A stretch of DNA of 52,597 nt, taken from positions 1 to 52,597 of the forward strand of contig NZ_AYJW01000026.1 of the NCBI RefSeq assembly GCF_000497205.1. The letters run 5' to 3'. This DNA is from Saccharopolyspora rectivirgula DSM 43747. GTDB lineage: Bacteria; Actinomycetota; Actinomycetes; Mycobacteriales; Pseudonocardiaceae. This document shows, in pieces, positions 25,108 to 34,370 of this stretch. Positions within the stretch are counted from its first letter, which is position 1, and each line of letters starts with the position of its first letter. The translations under genes were made by a program, and so were the position numbers. The notes under the pieces are model-generated. The model worked only from the letters and a program-made list of their open reading frames with translations, did no database searches and had not been told where the DNA came from.

Positions 25108-27207
25108 TCAGGCGGGCACGGAGGCCACACCCGGCTCCAGGAAGCGCTTGCCGTTGACCTGCTCGGAAACACCGGAGCGGTCCAGGTACGGGGTGATGCC
25201 ACCCAGCCAGAACGGCCAGCCGGCGCCGAGCAGCATGCACAGGTCGATGTCCTGCGGCTCGGCGACCACGCCCTCGTCGAGCATGATCCGGATCTCTTCG
25301 GCCAGCGCCTTCAGCGCCCGCTCGCGGACCTGCTCCCGGGTGGACGGCTTGTCACCCTGCTTCCACAGGTCGACGACCTCGGGGTCGACGACCTGGTTGC
25401 CGGACTCGTCGGTGATCCAGACCGCGGTCTTGCCGGCCTCGACGAACCGCTTCATGTTCTCGCTGAGACCGAAGCGGTCCGGGTAGGCGGCGTGCATGGT
25501 CTCGTTGACGTGCTGGGCGATCGCCGGGCCGACGAGCTGCAGCAGCGTCAGCGGGCTCATCGGCAGCCCCAGCGGCTCGAGGGCGTTGTCGGCGTCCTCG
25601 AACGGGGTGCCTTCGTCCACCGCGGCGATGACTTCGCCCATGAAGCGGGTCAGCAGCCGGTTGACCACGAACGCCGGCGCGTCCTTGACCAGCACGCAGG
25701 ACTTCTTGAGCTGCTTGCCGACCTTGAACGCGGTGGCCAGCGCGGCGTCGTCGGTCTTCTCCCCGCGCACGATCTCCAGCAGCGGCAGCACCGCGACCGG
25801 GTTGAAGAAGTGGAAGCCGACCACCCGCTCCGGGTGCTGCAGCTTCGAGGCCATTTCGGTGACCGACAGCGAGGAGGTGTTGGTCGCCAGGATCGCCTCC
25901 GGGGAGACGTGCTCCTCCAGCTCGGCGAACACCTGCTGCTTGACCGACATCTCCTCGAAGACGGCCTCGATGACGAAGTCGGCGTCGGCGTAGGCGGCCT
26001 TGTCCAGCGAGCCGGTCACCAGCGCCTTGAGGCGGTTGGTCTCGTCCGGCGAGATGCGGCCCTTGCCGGCGAGCTTGTCGATCTCGCCGTGGATGTAGCT
26101 GATGCCCTTGTCGACGCGCTCCTGGGAGACGTCGGTGATCACCACCGGCACCTTCAGGCGGCGCACGAACAGCAGGGCCAGCTGGCCGGCCATCAGACCG
26201 GCGCCCACCACACCGACCTTCTTGACGTCCCGGGCCAGCGACTTGTCCGGGGCGCCGGCCGGGCGCTTGGCCCGCTTCTGGGTGAGGTCGAAGGAGTACA
26301 GGCCGGCTCGCAGCTCGTCGGAGACCAGGGCGTCGGCCAGCGCCTCGGTTTCGGCGGCGTAGCCGGCGTCGAGGTCGTTGTTGCGAGCCAGCTCCAGCAG
26401 CTCGACGGCCTTGTTGACCGCCGGCGAAGCACCGTGGGTGCGGGCCTGCACGATCTGCTTGGCGCGGGCGATCGCGTCGTCCCAGGCCTTGCCCCGGTCG
26501 ATCTCCGGGCGCTGCACGGTGTGCTCACCGTTGACCACCCGGACCGCCCAGCGGATCGACTCCTCCAGGAAGTCGGCGCTGTCCAGCAGCTCGTCGAAGA
26601 TCCCGAGCTCGTGGGCCTTCACCGGGTTGAGCATCCGGTTCTGGCTCAGCGCGTTCTCGATGATGACGGTGACGGCCGCGTCGGCGCCGATGAGGTTCGG
26701 CAGCAGCTGGGTGCCGCCCCAGCCGGGGAACAGGCCCAGGAAGCACTCCGGGAAGGCGATCATCCCGGCGGACTTCGAAACCGTGCGGTAGTGGCAGGAC
26801 AGGGCCAGCTCGAGGCCACCGCCGAGCGCGGCTCCGTTGACGAACGCGAAGGTCGGGATCTTGGAGTCGGTCAGCCGGCGGAAGACGTCGTGACCGGTCT
26901 TGGCGATCTGGTGCGCCTCGTCCCGGCTCTTGATGCGGCTCACGCCGGACAGGTCGGCGCCCGCGGCGAAGACGAACGGCTTGCCGGTGACCGCGATGGC
27001 GGCCGGCTCGGCGGCGAACGCCTCGTCGAGGGCGGAGTTCAGGCTGACCAGGCCCGCCGGCCCGAAGGTGGACGGCCGGGTGTGGTCGTGCCCGTTGTCG
27101 ATGGTGATCAACGCCAGTTTGCCGGACAGACCGGGCACATCGATGAGGCGAGTGAACGCCTTGGTCACCACTTCGTCCGGGAACAGCGCCGCGAAGTCGG
27201 TCGTCAC
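25108..27207 (-). CDS. fadB: Fatty-acid oxidation alpha subunit (enoyl-CoA hydratase / 3-hydroxyacyl-CoA dehydrogenase)
   Basis: A 699-residue bifunctional enzyme. The N-terminal crotonase domain (to about 290) has oxyanion-hole GKPFVFAAGADL and the two catalytic Glu regions GGGLELALSCHYR and FPECFLGLFPGWGG. The NAD-binding domain opens VGVVGAGLMAG, with the catalytic His in VVGFHFFNPV. C-terminal 3HCDH domains contain DAPAFVVNRLLTRF and LQLVGP. It hydrates trans-2-enoyl-CoA and oxidises the 3-hydroxy product in beta-oxidation. GTG 27207 has AGGAGG nine bases upstream and overlaps the thiolase stop by four bases, so subunits are co-translated for a FadA-FadB complex. Confidence 0.96.
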   Translation of the reverse strand: MTTDFAALFPDEVVTKAFTRLIDVPGLSGKLALITIDNGHDHTRPSTFGPAGLVSLNSALDEAFAAEPAAIAVTGKPFVFAAGADLSGVSRIKSRDEAHQIAKTGHDVFRRLTDSKIPTFAFVNGAALGGGLELALSCHYRTVSKSAGMIAFPECFLGLFPGWGGTQLLPNLIGADAAVTVIIENALSQNRMLNPVKAHELGIFDELLDSADFLEESIRWAVRVVNGEHTVQRPEIDRGKAWDDAIARAKQIVQARTHGASPAVNKAVELLELARNNDLDAGYAAETEALADALVSDELRAGLYSFDLTQKRAKRPAGAPDKSLARDVKKVGVVGAGLMAGQLALLFVRRLKVPVVITDVSQERVDKGISYIHGEIDKLAGKGRISPDETNRLKALVTGSLDKAAYADADFVIEAVFEEMSVKQQVFAELEEHVSPEAILATNTSSLSVTEMASKLQHPERVVGFHFFNPVAVLPLLEIVRGEKTDDAALATAFKVGKQLKKSCVLVKDAPAFVVNRLLTRFMGEVIAAVDEGTPFEDADNALEPLGLPMSPLTLLQLVGPAIAQHVNETMHAAYPDRFGLSENMKRFVEAGKTAVWITDESGNQVVDPEVVDLWKQGDKPSTREQVRERALKALAEEIRIMLDEGVVAEPQDIDLCMLLGAGWPFWLGGITPYLDRSGVSEQVNGKRFLEPGVASVPA

Positions 27208-28439
27208 TGCGCGCCTCCTGCGTTGTAGTTCGGGTTTTCCCAGATGACCGTGCCGCCCATGCCGAACCCGATGCACATGGTGGTGATGCCGTAACGCACC
27301 TCGGGGTGCTCGGCGAAGTGCCGGGAGAGCTGGGTCATCAGGCGGACACCGGAGGACGCCAGCGGGTGACCGCAGGCGATGGCGCCGCCCCACGGGTTCA
27401 CCCGCGGGTCGTCGTCGGCGATGCCGAAGTGCTCCAGGAACGCCAGCACCTGGACGGCGAAGGCCTCGTTGATCTCGAAGAGGCCGATGTCGTCGATGGT
27501 CAGCCCGGCGCGCTCCAGAGCCTTCTCGGTCGCCGGGACGGGGCCAACGCCCATGACTTCCGGCTCGACGCCGGCGAAGGCGTAGGTCACCATCCGCATG
27601 CCGACCGGCAGGCCGAGCTCGGCGGCGGTGTCGGAGTCGGCCAGCAGGCAGCCGGTGGCACCGTCGTTGAGGCCCGCGGCGTTGCCCGGCGTGACCCGGC
27701 CGTGGGGCCGGAACGGGGTCTTCAGGTCGGCCAGCGCCTCGACCGTGGTGCCCGGCCGCGGCGGCTCGTCAGCGGTGGCCAGGCCCCAGCCCTCTTCGGA
27801 GCGGGTGGCGACCGGAACCAGGTCGGGGGCGATCTTGCCGGCCCGGAACGCCTCGTCGTAGCGCTGCTGGCTCAGCGCCGCGTAGGCGTCCGTGCGCTCC
27901 TTGGTGATGCTGGGGTAGCGGTCGTGCAGGTTCTCCGCGGTCGAGCCCATCACCAGCGCGGACGGGTCGACGAGCTTGTCGGAGATGAACCGCGGGTTCG
28001 GGTCCACCCCTTCACCCATCGGGTGGTTGCCCATGTGCTCGACACCGCCGGCGATCGCCACGTCGTAGGCGCCGAAGGCAATGCCGCTGGAGACGGTGGT
28101 GACGGCCGTCATCGCGCCCGCGCACATCCGGTCGATGGCGAAACCGGGCACGGACTTGGGCAGGCCGGCCAGCAGTGCGGCACTGCGGCCGATGGTCAGG
28201 CCTTGGTCGCCGATCTGGGTGGTGGCGGCGATGGCCACCTCGTCGATGCGCTCTGGCGGGAGTTCGGGGTGTCGCCGCAGCAGTTCCCGGATGACTTTGA
28301 CGACCAGGTCGTCGGCTCGGGTCTGGGCGTACATCTTGCCGGCCTTGCCGAACGGCGTGCGAACGCCGTCGACGAAGACCACGTCCCGAACCGCTGGGCG
28401 ACTGCGGCTGTCGGCGGCTGCCGACGCAGGTGCGGCCAC
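27204..28439 (-). CDS. fadA: Acetyl-CoA acyltransferase (thiolase, FadA)
   Basis: A 411-residue degradative thiolase, first gene of the operon. Nucleophilic Cys in DRMCAGAMTAV, His in NEAFAVQVLAFLEHFG, the GGAIACGHPLASSG loop, and second catalytic Cys in TMCIGFGMGG. It cleaves 3-ketoacyl-CoA with CoA to release acetyl-CoA. GTG 28439 is preceded by GAGGAG at seven bases. A short Ala/Ser/Arg-rich N-terminal extension precedes the fold. Two palindromes 85-130 bases upstream are probably operators for a fatty-acid-responsive repressor. Confidence 0.96.
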   Translation of the reverse strand: MAAPASAAADSRSRPAVRDVVFVDGVRTPFGKAGKMYAQTRADDLVVKVIRELLRRHPELPPERIDEVAIAATTQIGDQGLTIGRSAALLAGLPKSVPGFAIDRMCAGAMTAVTTVSSGIAFGAYDVAIAGGVEHMGNHPMGEGVDPNPRFISDKLVDPSALVMGSTAENLHDRYPSITKERTDAYAALSQQRYDEAFRAGKIAPDLVPVATRSEEGWGLATADEPPRPGTTVEALADLKTPFRPHGRVTPGNAAGLNDGATGCLLADSDTAAELGLPVGMRMVTYAFAGVEPEVMGVGPVPATEKALERAGLTIDDIGLFEINEAFAVQVLAFLEHFGIADDDPRVNPWGGAIACGHPLASSGVRLMTQLSRHFAEHPEVRYGITTMCIGFGMGGTVIWENPNYNAGGAQ

Positions 28440-28524
28440 GGCGTGCTCCTCACTGGCTTGTTGGATTCTGCCCTTGCTTGGACTGTGTTCTGGTGGCCGT
28501 CGACGATGTGCGGACGATCGTCGC

Positions 28525-28536
28525 TACCGGCCGGTA
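28525..28536. promoter_or_regulatory. Palindrome TACCGGCCGGTA upstream of fadA
   Basis: A perfect 12-bp inverted repeat about 90 bases upstream of the thiolase start, matching the second palindrome at 28555 in its half sites. It is a candidate operator. Confidence 0.6.
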
Positions 28537-28554
28537 ACCGCACTCTAGCGCTTA

Positions 28555-28568
28555 TTACCCGCCGGTAA
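28555..28568. promoter_or_regulatory. Second operator-like palindrome TTACCCGCCGGTAA
   Basis: Twelve of 14 positions are symmetric. The centre is 31 bases (three helical turns) from that of the palindrome at 28525, giving a shared consensus TTACCSGCCGGTAA. It looks like a TetR-type or similar dimer site. Confidence 0.55.
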
Positions 28569-28648
28569 CCACATGGGCCGAGATGTGTCCTGAATCACCG
28601 ACGCGGTGGAGTGGTGGGGACGCCTCCGCGGCGGCGGACCACCCCCGA

Positions 28649-29902
28649 TCATCGCTGGTCAGCGGACGTGCGCTGCAAGGCGGAGCTCAACGGTGCCGCG
28701 GTGAGCCGGATCTGCCACTCGCGGGCGCCCTTCTCCCGCAGCACCTCGGCCACCGACTCGGCGCTCCGGTCCTCCGGAGGGGACCAGCAGAGGCGCTTGA
28801 GCAAGTCGGGCAGCAGGATGTTCTCCGCCGGCACGCGGTGCTGCTCGGAAAGCTCGTTGAGAGCGGCGCGGGCCGCGCTCAACCGGGCCGCGGCATCCGG
28901 ATCCCGGTCCGCCCAGCGGTTCGGAGGTGGAGGGCCGTCCCCCGGGGACGGCGGGGCCGGCAGCTCCTCCGGCTTCAACCGCCGGGCAGCGCGCAACGCC
29001 TTCATCCAGATCCCTGCTCGACGGCGCTGCTGTCGTCCGCGGAAGACCGGCAACGCCACCAGTTCGGCTTCGGTCTTGGGGTTCTCCTGAGCGGCCTGCA
29101 CGATCGCCGAATCCGGCAGGACTCGCCCCGGTGCGAGGTCCCGCTCCCGGGCGATGGCGTCCCGGGCCTCCCACAAGGCGCGCACCAGGGCGAGCTGGCG
29201 GGGGTGGCGCACCCGGTGGATGCCGGAGGTGCGCCGCCACGGCTCGGCCTTGGGCGGCGGCGGTTCGGCGGTGCGGACGGCCTCGAACTCCTCCAGCGCC
29301 CACTCGAGCTTGCCCTGCTGCTGCAGCTCCTGCTCCATGGCCGCGCGCAGCGGGATGAGCAGTTCGACGTCCAGTGCGGCGTAGACGAGCCAGTCCCGCG
29401 GCAGCGGGCGGCGCGACCAGTCGGCAGCGCTGTGCCCCTTCTCCAACTGGTAGCCGAGCATGCGCTCCACCAGAGCGCCGAGGGAGACCCGCTCGAAGCC
29501 GGCCAGTCGCCCGGCCAGCTCGGTGTCGAACAGGCGGGAAGGCCTCAGGTTGAGCTCGGCCAAGCACGGCAGGTCCTGCGAGGCGGCGTGCAGCACCCAC
29601 TCGGTGTCGGCCAGGGCTTGCTCCAGCGGCTGGACCTGGCCGTCCAGCGCGACCGGGTCCACCAGCACCGTGCCGGCACCCGCTCGGCGCAATTGCACCA
29701 GATAGGCGCGCTGGGAATAGCGGTATCCCGAAGCCCGCTCGGTGTCCACCGCGACGGGGCCGGTGCCCGCGGCCAGCGCGGCAGCAGCGGCCTCCAAGGC
29801 TTCCGGGGTGTCGACGACCGGTGGTAGGCCGTCAGCGGGTTCGGTCAACAGCACTGGGTCCGGGCGGTCAGCCCCTACGGACCCGGGACTTACGGCATCC
29901 AC
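28649..29902 (-). CDS. rnd: Ribonuclease D (DEDDy exonuclease with HRDC domain)
   Basis: A 417-residue 3'-5' exoribonuclease. DEDDy residues: Asp53 and Glu55 (AVDTERASG), Asp110 (HAASQDLP), and Tyr174 with Asp178 (YAALDVELL). An HRDC domain follows (about 215-295: RHPRQLALVRALWEARD...), then a Pro-rich linker and a C-terminal helical region. The role is trimming of structured-RNA 3' ends. GTG 29902 follows TAAGGT by nine bases with AGGAG very close, so the transcript is near-leaderless. It is conserved near dxs in actinobacteria (Rv2681). Confidence 0.93.
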   Translation of the reverse strand: MDAVSPGSVGADRPDPVLLTEPADGLPPVVDTPEALEAAAAALAAGTGPVAVDTERASGYRYSQRAYLVQLRRAGAGTVLVDPVALDGQVQPLEQALADTEWVLHAASQDLPCLAELNLRPSRLFDTELAGRLAGFERVSLGALVERMLGYQLEKGHSAADWSRRPLPRDWLVYAALDVELLIPLRAAMEQELQQQGKLEWALEEFEAVRTAEPPPPKAEPWRRTSGIHRVRHPRQLALVRALWEARDAIARERDLAPGRVLPDSAIVQAAQENPKTEAELVALPVFRGRQQRRRAGIWMKALRAARRLKPEELPAPPSPGDGPPPPNRWADRDPDAAARLSAARAALNELSEQHRVPAENILLPDLLKRLCWSPPEDRSAESVAEVLREKGAREWQIRLTAAPLSSALQRTSADQR

Positions 29903-29911
29903 GACTCCTAG

Positions 29912-29917
29912 ACCTTA
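29912..29917 (-). promoter_or_regulatory. -10 element TAAGGT of rnd
   Basis: TAAGGT (TANNNT) ends nine bases before GTG 29902 on the minus strand, predicting a 5' leader of two or three bases. Confidence 0.45.
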
Positions 29918-29991
29918 CGTGTCTCGAGCCGAGTCGTGTCACCGCTTGTCCAGAGTTCGTCAGGTTGGCCGCCCGGCACCCTTCGCTGTGC

Positions 29992-30708
29992 TTACCGGAT
30001 CACTCCGGCTCGCATGGCCAGTGCGACCATTTGCGCCCGGTCACCCGTGCCCAGCTTGCGCCCGATCCGCGACAGGTGGCTCTTCACCGTGAGCGCGGAC
30101 AGGTTGAGGGCTTCGCCGATCTCCTTGTTGGATCGGCCGTCCGCCACCAGCTGGAGCACTTCCACTTCGCGTCCGGACAGTTCCCGCGGTGTGTTGTCCG
30201 TTCCCGGAACGCGGGTACCCGCGGCGAGAACGGGCGCCACACTCGGGTCGGCGTACACGCCGCCGTCCAGGACGCGGCGGACTCCGTCGGTGACCACCAT
30301 CGGTGAGGCCGATTTCAGCAGGTACGCCTGGGCACCTGCTTGGAAAGCGGCTCGCACCGCGTAGGGGTCATCGGACGAGGCGAGGACCACAATTCGCGGC
30401 CAGCCCTGGCTCCGCAGTTCGGTTACCAGCTCGATCCCGGTTCCGTCCGGAAGTCCGAGATCGAGGATTGCGAGGTCGCACGGGCCGGTGGCCAGAGCTC
30501 GAGCTCTGGCTTCAGCCATGGATGCGGCCTCGTGCACCGTGCCGGCGCCCATTTGCAGCAAGCGGGCGGCGATCGCCTCCCGCAGCAGCGGATGGTCGTC
30601 GACCACGAGCACCGTGAACAGCTCTTCCCGCGGGTGCGGGACCATGTTCGCCGGCAGTGAGCCGGCAGGCGTGGTTCGAGCGGCCTGACCTAAGCCGACG
30701 GCAGCCAC
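29992..30708 (-). CDS. NarL/LuxR-family response regulator (orphan)
   Basis: A 238-residue regulator with about 30 extra N-terminal residues before the receiver domain (VLVVDDHPLLREAI). Phospho-acceptor Asp83 lies in AILDLGLPDG, and the switch Lys in YLLKSAS. The LuxR helix-turn-helix is ELSGREVEVLQLVADG...NKEIGEALNLSALTVKSHLSRI. GTG 30708 is supported by GGGAGG seven bases before; ATG at residue 22 is a possible internal start. No histidine kinase is adjacent. It lies between rnd and DUF3000, as in some Streptomyces. Confidence 0.9.
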   Translation of the reverse strand: MAAVGLGQAARTTPAGSLPANMVPHPREELFTVLVVDDHPLLREAIAARLLQMGAGTVHEAASMAEARARALATGPCDLAILDLGLPDGTGIELVTELRSQGWPRIVVLASSDDPYAVRAAFQAGAQAYLLKSASPMVVTDGVRRVLDGGVYADPSVAPVLAAGTRVPGTDNTPRELSGREVEVLQLVADGRSNKEIGEALNLSALTVKSHLSRIGRKLGTGDRAQMVALAMRAGVIR

Positions 30709-31092
30709 GTCACTACCTCCCTGGAGTCGGTCGTGCCCCCCGACCGGCACCGGGACTCTCGACCAATCAGCCGCGCCACTGATCGACCGAAAGTGGTGTC
30801 GTCGGAGGCAGCGTAACCGCCCGAGCGGGTCAGCGGGACGATCAATCGGGTATCGATTCCGATCGAGTTGTTACCTGTACATGATCACACCGCGCCTTCA
30901 GGTGATCTTGGGACGCCGTGCGCAACGAGAAAACCGTGGTTAAACGACGCAACCAAAACCGGTGCGTTCGAACACGCTGAGTTGCAGCGGCCCGCGGGCG
31001 CCTCTTCGCGAATGCAAAATCTTGTGCCGCATTACCCCCGAACGGGTGAGTTCAGGATGGATCAGTGGCACCCCGGACACCCGCTGGGCGGG
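30709..31092. other. Intergenic region between the NarL-type regulator and DUF3000 genes
   Basis: About 380 bases, with a low-GC patch near 30840-31030 and no supported gene. It contains the regulator promoter; a TACGCT (minus strand, near 30810) is a possible -10 with a leader of about 100 bases. Confidence 0.45.
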
Positions 31093-31671
31093 TTAGCCGT
31101 GCCGCGGAGCGGCCCCCTCGCGGGGGTTCAGCACGGAAACCCCCTCCGGCGGCAGTCCGGTCGCACTGGCGAGCAGCTCGCAGAACGCGGCCGCGTGCGG
31201 CTCCAGGTGCTCGTCCGAGGGGGTCCAGGAGCTGCGCAGCTCCAGGTGGTGCGTCCGTGGTGGACCGGAGATCTCCCCGAACCGGGCGGAGGAGGTCAAC
31301 GTGACGGTGCCCCCCAGGGCGGTGCAGGTGGTTCCGCAGCTCTCCAGGGCGTCGGTGAGCCAGGACCAGCCCACCGCCGGCAGCAGGGGATCGGCGGCCA
31401 CCTCGGCGTCCAGGCTGGCGCGCAGGTAGACCACCAGCCGCAGCACGCCGTTCCACGCCTCGTAGCTGTCCGGGTCGTACAGCAGCACCAGACGAGCGGT
31501 GGCCAGTTCGCCAGCGGGACCGGTCGCCTCGGCCGCCAACGCGTACGCCCACGGCGCGATCCGCTTCGGCGCCTGCACCTCGTGCAGCTCGATTTCCGGA
31601 CGTGGCCGGGAGGACGTCAGGCTGGCCACGGCCTGCTGGAAAAACGCTGGTGCCGCCGACATCTCCGTCAC
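31093..31671 (-). CDS. DUF3000 domain protein
   Basis: A 192-residue soluble protein beginning V/M-TEMSAAPAFFQQAV. Conserved stretches are PKRIAPWAYALAAE, ATARLVLLYDPDSYEAWNG, LRLVVYLRASLDAEVA and WSWLTDAL. DUF3000 is an actinobacterial family (Rv2680) found between rnd and hemE; function unknown. GTG 31671 lacks a ribosome-binding site and sits seven bases after TACAGT, so the transcript is probably leaderless; ATG 31662 is an alternative. It is divergent from hemE. Confidence 0.88.
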   Translation of the reverse strand: MTEMSAAPAFFQQAVASLTSSRPRPEIELHEVQAPKRIAPWAYALAAEATGPAGELATARLVLLYDPDSYEAWNGVLRLVVYLRASLDAEVAADPLLPAVGWSWLTDALESCGTTCTALGGTVTLTSSARFGEISGPPRTHHLELRSSWTPSDEHLEPHAAAFCELLASATGLPPEGVSVLNPREGAAPRHG

Positions 31672-31678
31672 GGTGGCG

Positions 31679-31684
31679 ACTGTA
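31679..31684 (-). promoter_or_regulatory. -10 element TACAGT of the DUF3000 gene
   Basis: TACAGT, seven bases before GTG 31671 on the minus strand, with no Shine-Dalgarno. Predicted leaderless. Confidence 0.55.
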
Positions 31685-31856
31685 GGTGGCAGACCGCCTC
31701 CGTTGTCGGAGCCACGCCGAGCACCGCGGACCCGCAGGCGCTCTCGACTTTTGCCCGCATGCGAAGATTGCCCTGGAAGAGCATTGACAAGCCCAAGTTC
31801 GGCCGCTCGGTCAGAAGCCGGACGGCCGCCGGAACGATTCACGGACGCACGACTCG

Positions 31857-32930
31857 ATGACCAACTCCGCCTCGGTCTCGGCTCGCCGGGACCTCCTCGA
31901 CGCTCCTCTGCTGGTCGCTGCCCGCGGCGGTGCTCCGCGCCACACCCCGGTCTGGTTCATGCGCCAGGCGGGTCGTTCGCTGCCGGAATACCGGAGAGCG
32001 CGGGAAGGCGTTCCGATGCTGGAGGCGTGCCTGACGCCCGACCTGGTCTGCGAGATCACCGCCCAGCCGGTGCGGCGGCACAACGTCGACGCCGCGATCC
32101 TGTTCAGCGACATCGTCCTCCCGCTGTACGCCTCCGGCGTCGAGCTGGAGATCGTGGCCGGCACCGGCCCCGTCGTCGCCGAGCCGCTCCGCACCGCTGC
32201 GGACGTGGCAGCGCTGCCGGTCCTCGTTCCGGAACAAGTTCCGCAGGTCTCGGAAGCGATCGGCCTGCTGCTGCGGGAACTCGGCCAGACACCGCTGATC
32301 GGCTTCGCCGGAGCCCCCTTCCCCCTGGCCTCCTACCTGGTGGAAGGCGGTCCGAGCCGCAACCACGAGCACACCAAGGCGCTCATGTACTCGGAGCCGA
32401 ACACCTGGCACGCCCTGCTGGAGAAGCTCACCGACACCACGCTCAACTTCTTGCGGGCGCAGGTGACCGCCGGGGTGGACGCGGTCCAGCTGTTCGACTC
32501 CTGGGTGGGGGCGCTGTCGCTGCGGGACTACCAGGAGTTCGTCCTCCCGCACTCGAAGCGGATCTTCCAGGAGATCGCCGAGCTGGCCGACATCCCGAAG
32601 ATCCACTTCGGGGTCGGCACCGGGGAACTGCTCGGGGCGATGCGGTCGGCCGGGGCCGATGTGGTCGGAGTGGACTGGCGCGTGCCGCTGGACGTCGCGG
32701 CGCAGCGCATGCGAGAAGCCGACCCGAGCGGCGGGTACCCGGTGGTGCAGGGCAACCTCGACCCGGCGGCGCTCTTCGCGGGCTGGCCGGTGGTCGAACG
32801 GGAAGTGAAGCGGATCCTCGCGGAGGGCAAGCAAGCCGGAGGTCACATCTTCAACCTCGGGCACGGTGTGCTGCCGGCCACCGACCCGGATGTGCTCACC
32901 CGAATCGTCGAACTCGTCCACAACTCATGA
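31857..32930 (+). CDS. hemE: Uroporphyrinogen III decarboxylase
   Basis: A 357-residue cytosolic enzyme removing four carboxyl groups from uroporphyrinogen III to give coproporphyrinogen III. Signatures are [16 protein letters not shown] with the substrate-binding Arg residues, [12 protein letters not shown] with the essential Asp, and [17 protein letters not shown]. The C-terminal part is [16 protein letters not shown] 31857 has no clear ribosome-binding site or -10 within ten bases, so the start is less sure. It overlaps cgoX by four bases (ATGA), forming a heme operon. Confidence 0.96.
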   Translation: MTNSASVSARRDLLDAPLLVAARGGAPRHTPVWFMRQAGRSLPEYRRAREGVPMLEACLTPDLVCEITAQPVRRHNVDAAILFSDIVLPLYASGVELEIVAGTGPVVAEPLRTAADVAALPVLVPEQVPQVSEAIGLLLRELGQTPLIGFAGAPFPLASYLVEGGPSRNHEHTKALMYSEPNTWHALLEKLTDTTLNFLRAQVTAGVDAVQLFDSWVGALSLRDYQEFVLPHSKRIFQEIAELADIPKIHFGVGTGELLGAMRSAGADVVGVDWRVPLDVAAQRMREADPSGGYPVVQGNLDPAALFAGWPVVEREVKRILAEGKQAGGHIFNLGHGVLPATDPDVLTRIVELVHNS

Positions 32931-34354
32931 CAGCACCCAAGATCGCCGTGGTTGGCGGTGGGATCTCGGGACTGGCCGCTGCGCACCGGTTGCGTCGAGA
33001 GCTCGGCCGGTCCGCGCAGATCGTGCTCGTCGAGCAGAGCGACCGGCTCGGCGGCAAGCTGCGCACCGTCGAACTGGCCGGGCGCCCCTACGACGTCGGC
33101 GCCGAAGCCTTCCTGGCCCGCCGCCAAGACATGCAGGAGTTCATCGCAGAGCTCGGCCTCGCCGGAGAAGTGGTGCACCCCAGCTCCGCGGGAGCCAGCA
33201 TCCGCGCTGGAGGCGCCAGCCACCCCGTGCCGAAACGCACCCTGATGGGGGTGCCCGAGTCAGCGCAATCGGTGGGGGACGTCTTGTCCCCCGAGGGTGC
33301 GGCGGCCGTCGCCGCGGAGGAGCAGCTCCCGCCGCTCCACCTGAGCGGTGAGGACATTTCCGTGGGAGAACTGCTCCGGTCCCGGGTCGGGGACGAGGTC
33401 GTGGACCGGCTCGTCGAGCCCTTGCTCGGCGGGGTCTACGCCGGGGACGCCGACCACCTGGGGATGCGCGCGACGATGCCCGCGTTGGCAGCGGCGTTCG
33501 ACCGGGGAGCGACCTCGGTGACCGGAGCTGCAGCGGCTGCGCTGCCGCCGGCGGCCGATCCGGGCAAGCCCGCACCGCCCGTCTTCGGGGCTTTCCGCGG
33601 CGGCTACCAGCAGCTGATCGACCGGCTGCGGGAGCTGGCGCAAGCGGAGATCCGGCTCGGCCAGACGGTTTCCGGACTGGCCCGCAACGGTTCCGGGTGG
33701 CGCCTTTCCATCGGTCCAGCTCCGGCTCCTGAGCTGCTCGATGTGGACGCGGTCGTGCTGGCCGTGCCGGCCCCGGCGGCTCGACGACTGCTGGCGGACG
33801 TGGTTCCCGTCGCGGCGGAGAAGCTCGCCGCGGTGCAGTTGGCCTCCATGGCGGTCATCGGTTTCGCGCTGCCCGCGGACACCCGGCTGCCGGAGTCCAC
33901 CGGAGTGCTGATCGCTCGAGGCGAGCGGCGTTCGGACGGAAACCCGTTCACCGCGAAGGCGTTCACTTTCTCCAGCATCAAGTGGCCGCACCTGCGCGGG
34001 AACAACGGGGAAATCCTGGTCCGCGGCTCGGTGGGCAGGTTCGGGGAAGCAGCGCAGTTGCAAGTGGACGATTCCGAGCTGGTGCGCCGAGTGCGCCAGG
34101 ACTTGGCCGAAGTGACCGGCGCTCGGATCGAGCCGGTCGACAGCGTGGTGATCCGCTGGGGCGGCGGGCTGCCGCAGTACGGTGTCGGTCACCTCGACCT
34201 GGTCGCCGAGGTGGAGAGCGCGGTGGCCGAAGTCCCCGGCCTGGCCTTGGCGGGAGCTGCGCTGCACGGCGTCGGCGTGCCGGCTTGCGTCACGACCGGT
34301 GTGGATGCGGCGACCACAATCACAGCAGGCCGCTGGCCTGCTGAGAAGCGTTAA
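32927..34354 (+). CDS. cgoX: Coproporphyrinogen III / protoporphyrinogen oxidase (HemY/CgoX type)
   Basis: A 475-residue FAD enzyme: N-terminal dinucleotide motif [37 protein letters not shown], and a C-terminal FAD-contact region ([20 protein letters not shown]). In actinobacteria this enzyme oxidises coproporphyrinogen III to coproporphyrin III, the substrate for ferrochelatase, before HemQ acts. The presence of hemQ next door supports that role over the classical protoporphyrinogen reaction. It is translationally coupled to hemE. Confidence 0.94.
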   Translation: MTAPKIAVVGGGISGLAAAHRLRRELGRSAQIVLVEQSDRLGGKLRTVELAGRPYDVGAEAFLARRQDMQEFIAELGLAGEVVHPSSAGASIRAGGASHPVPKRTLMGVPESAQSVGDVLSPEGAAAVAAEEQLPPLHLSGEDISVGELLRSRVGDEVVDRLVEPLLGGVYAGDADHLGMRATMPALAAAFDRGATSVTGAAAAALPPAADPGKPAPPVFGAFRGGYQQLIDRLRELAQAEIRLGQTVSGLARNGSGWRLSIGPAPAPELLDVDAVVLAVPAPAARRLLADVVPVAAEKLAAVQLASMAVIGFALPADTRLPESTGVLIARGERRSDGNPFTAKAFTFSSIKWPHLRGNNGEILVRGSVGRFGEAAQLQVDDSELVRRVRQDLAEVTGARIEPVDSVVIRWGGGLPQYGVGHLDLVAEVESAVAEVPGLALAGAALHGVGVPACVTTGVDAATTITAGRWPAEKR

Positions 34355-34370
34355 GTGGGACCATGAGGTC

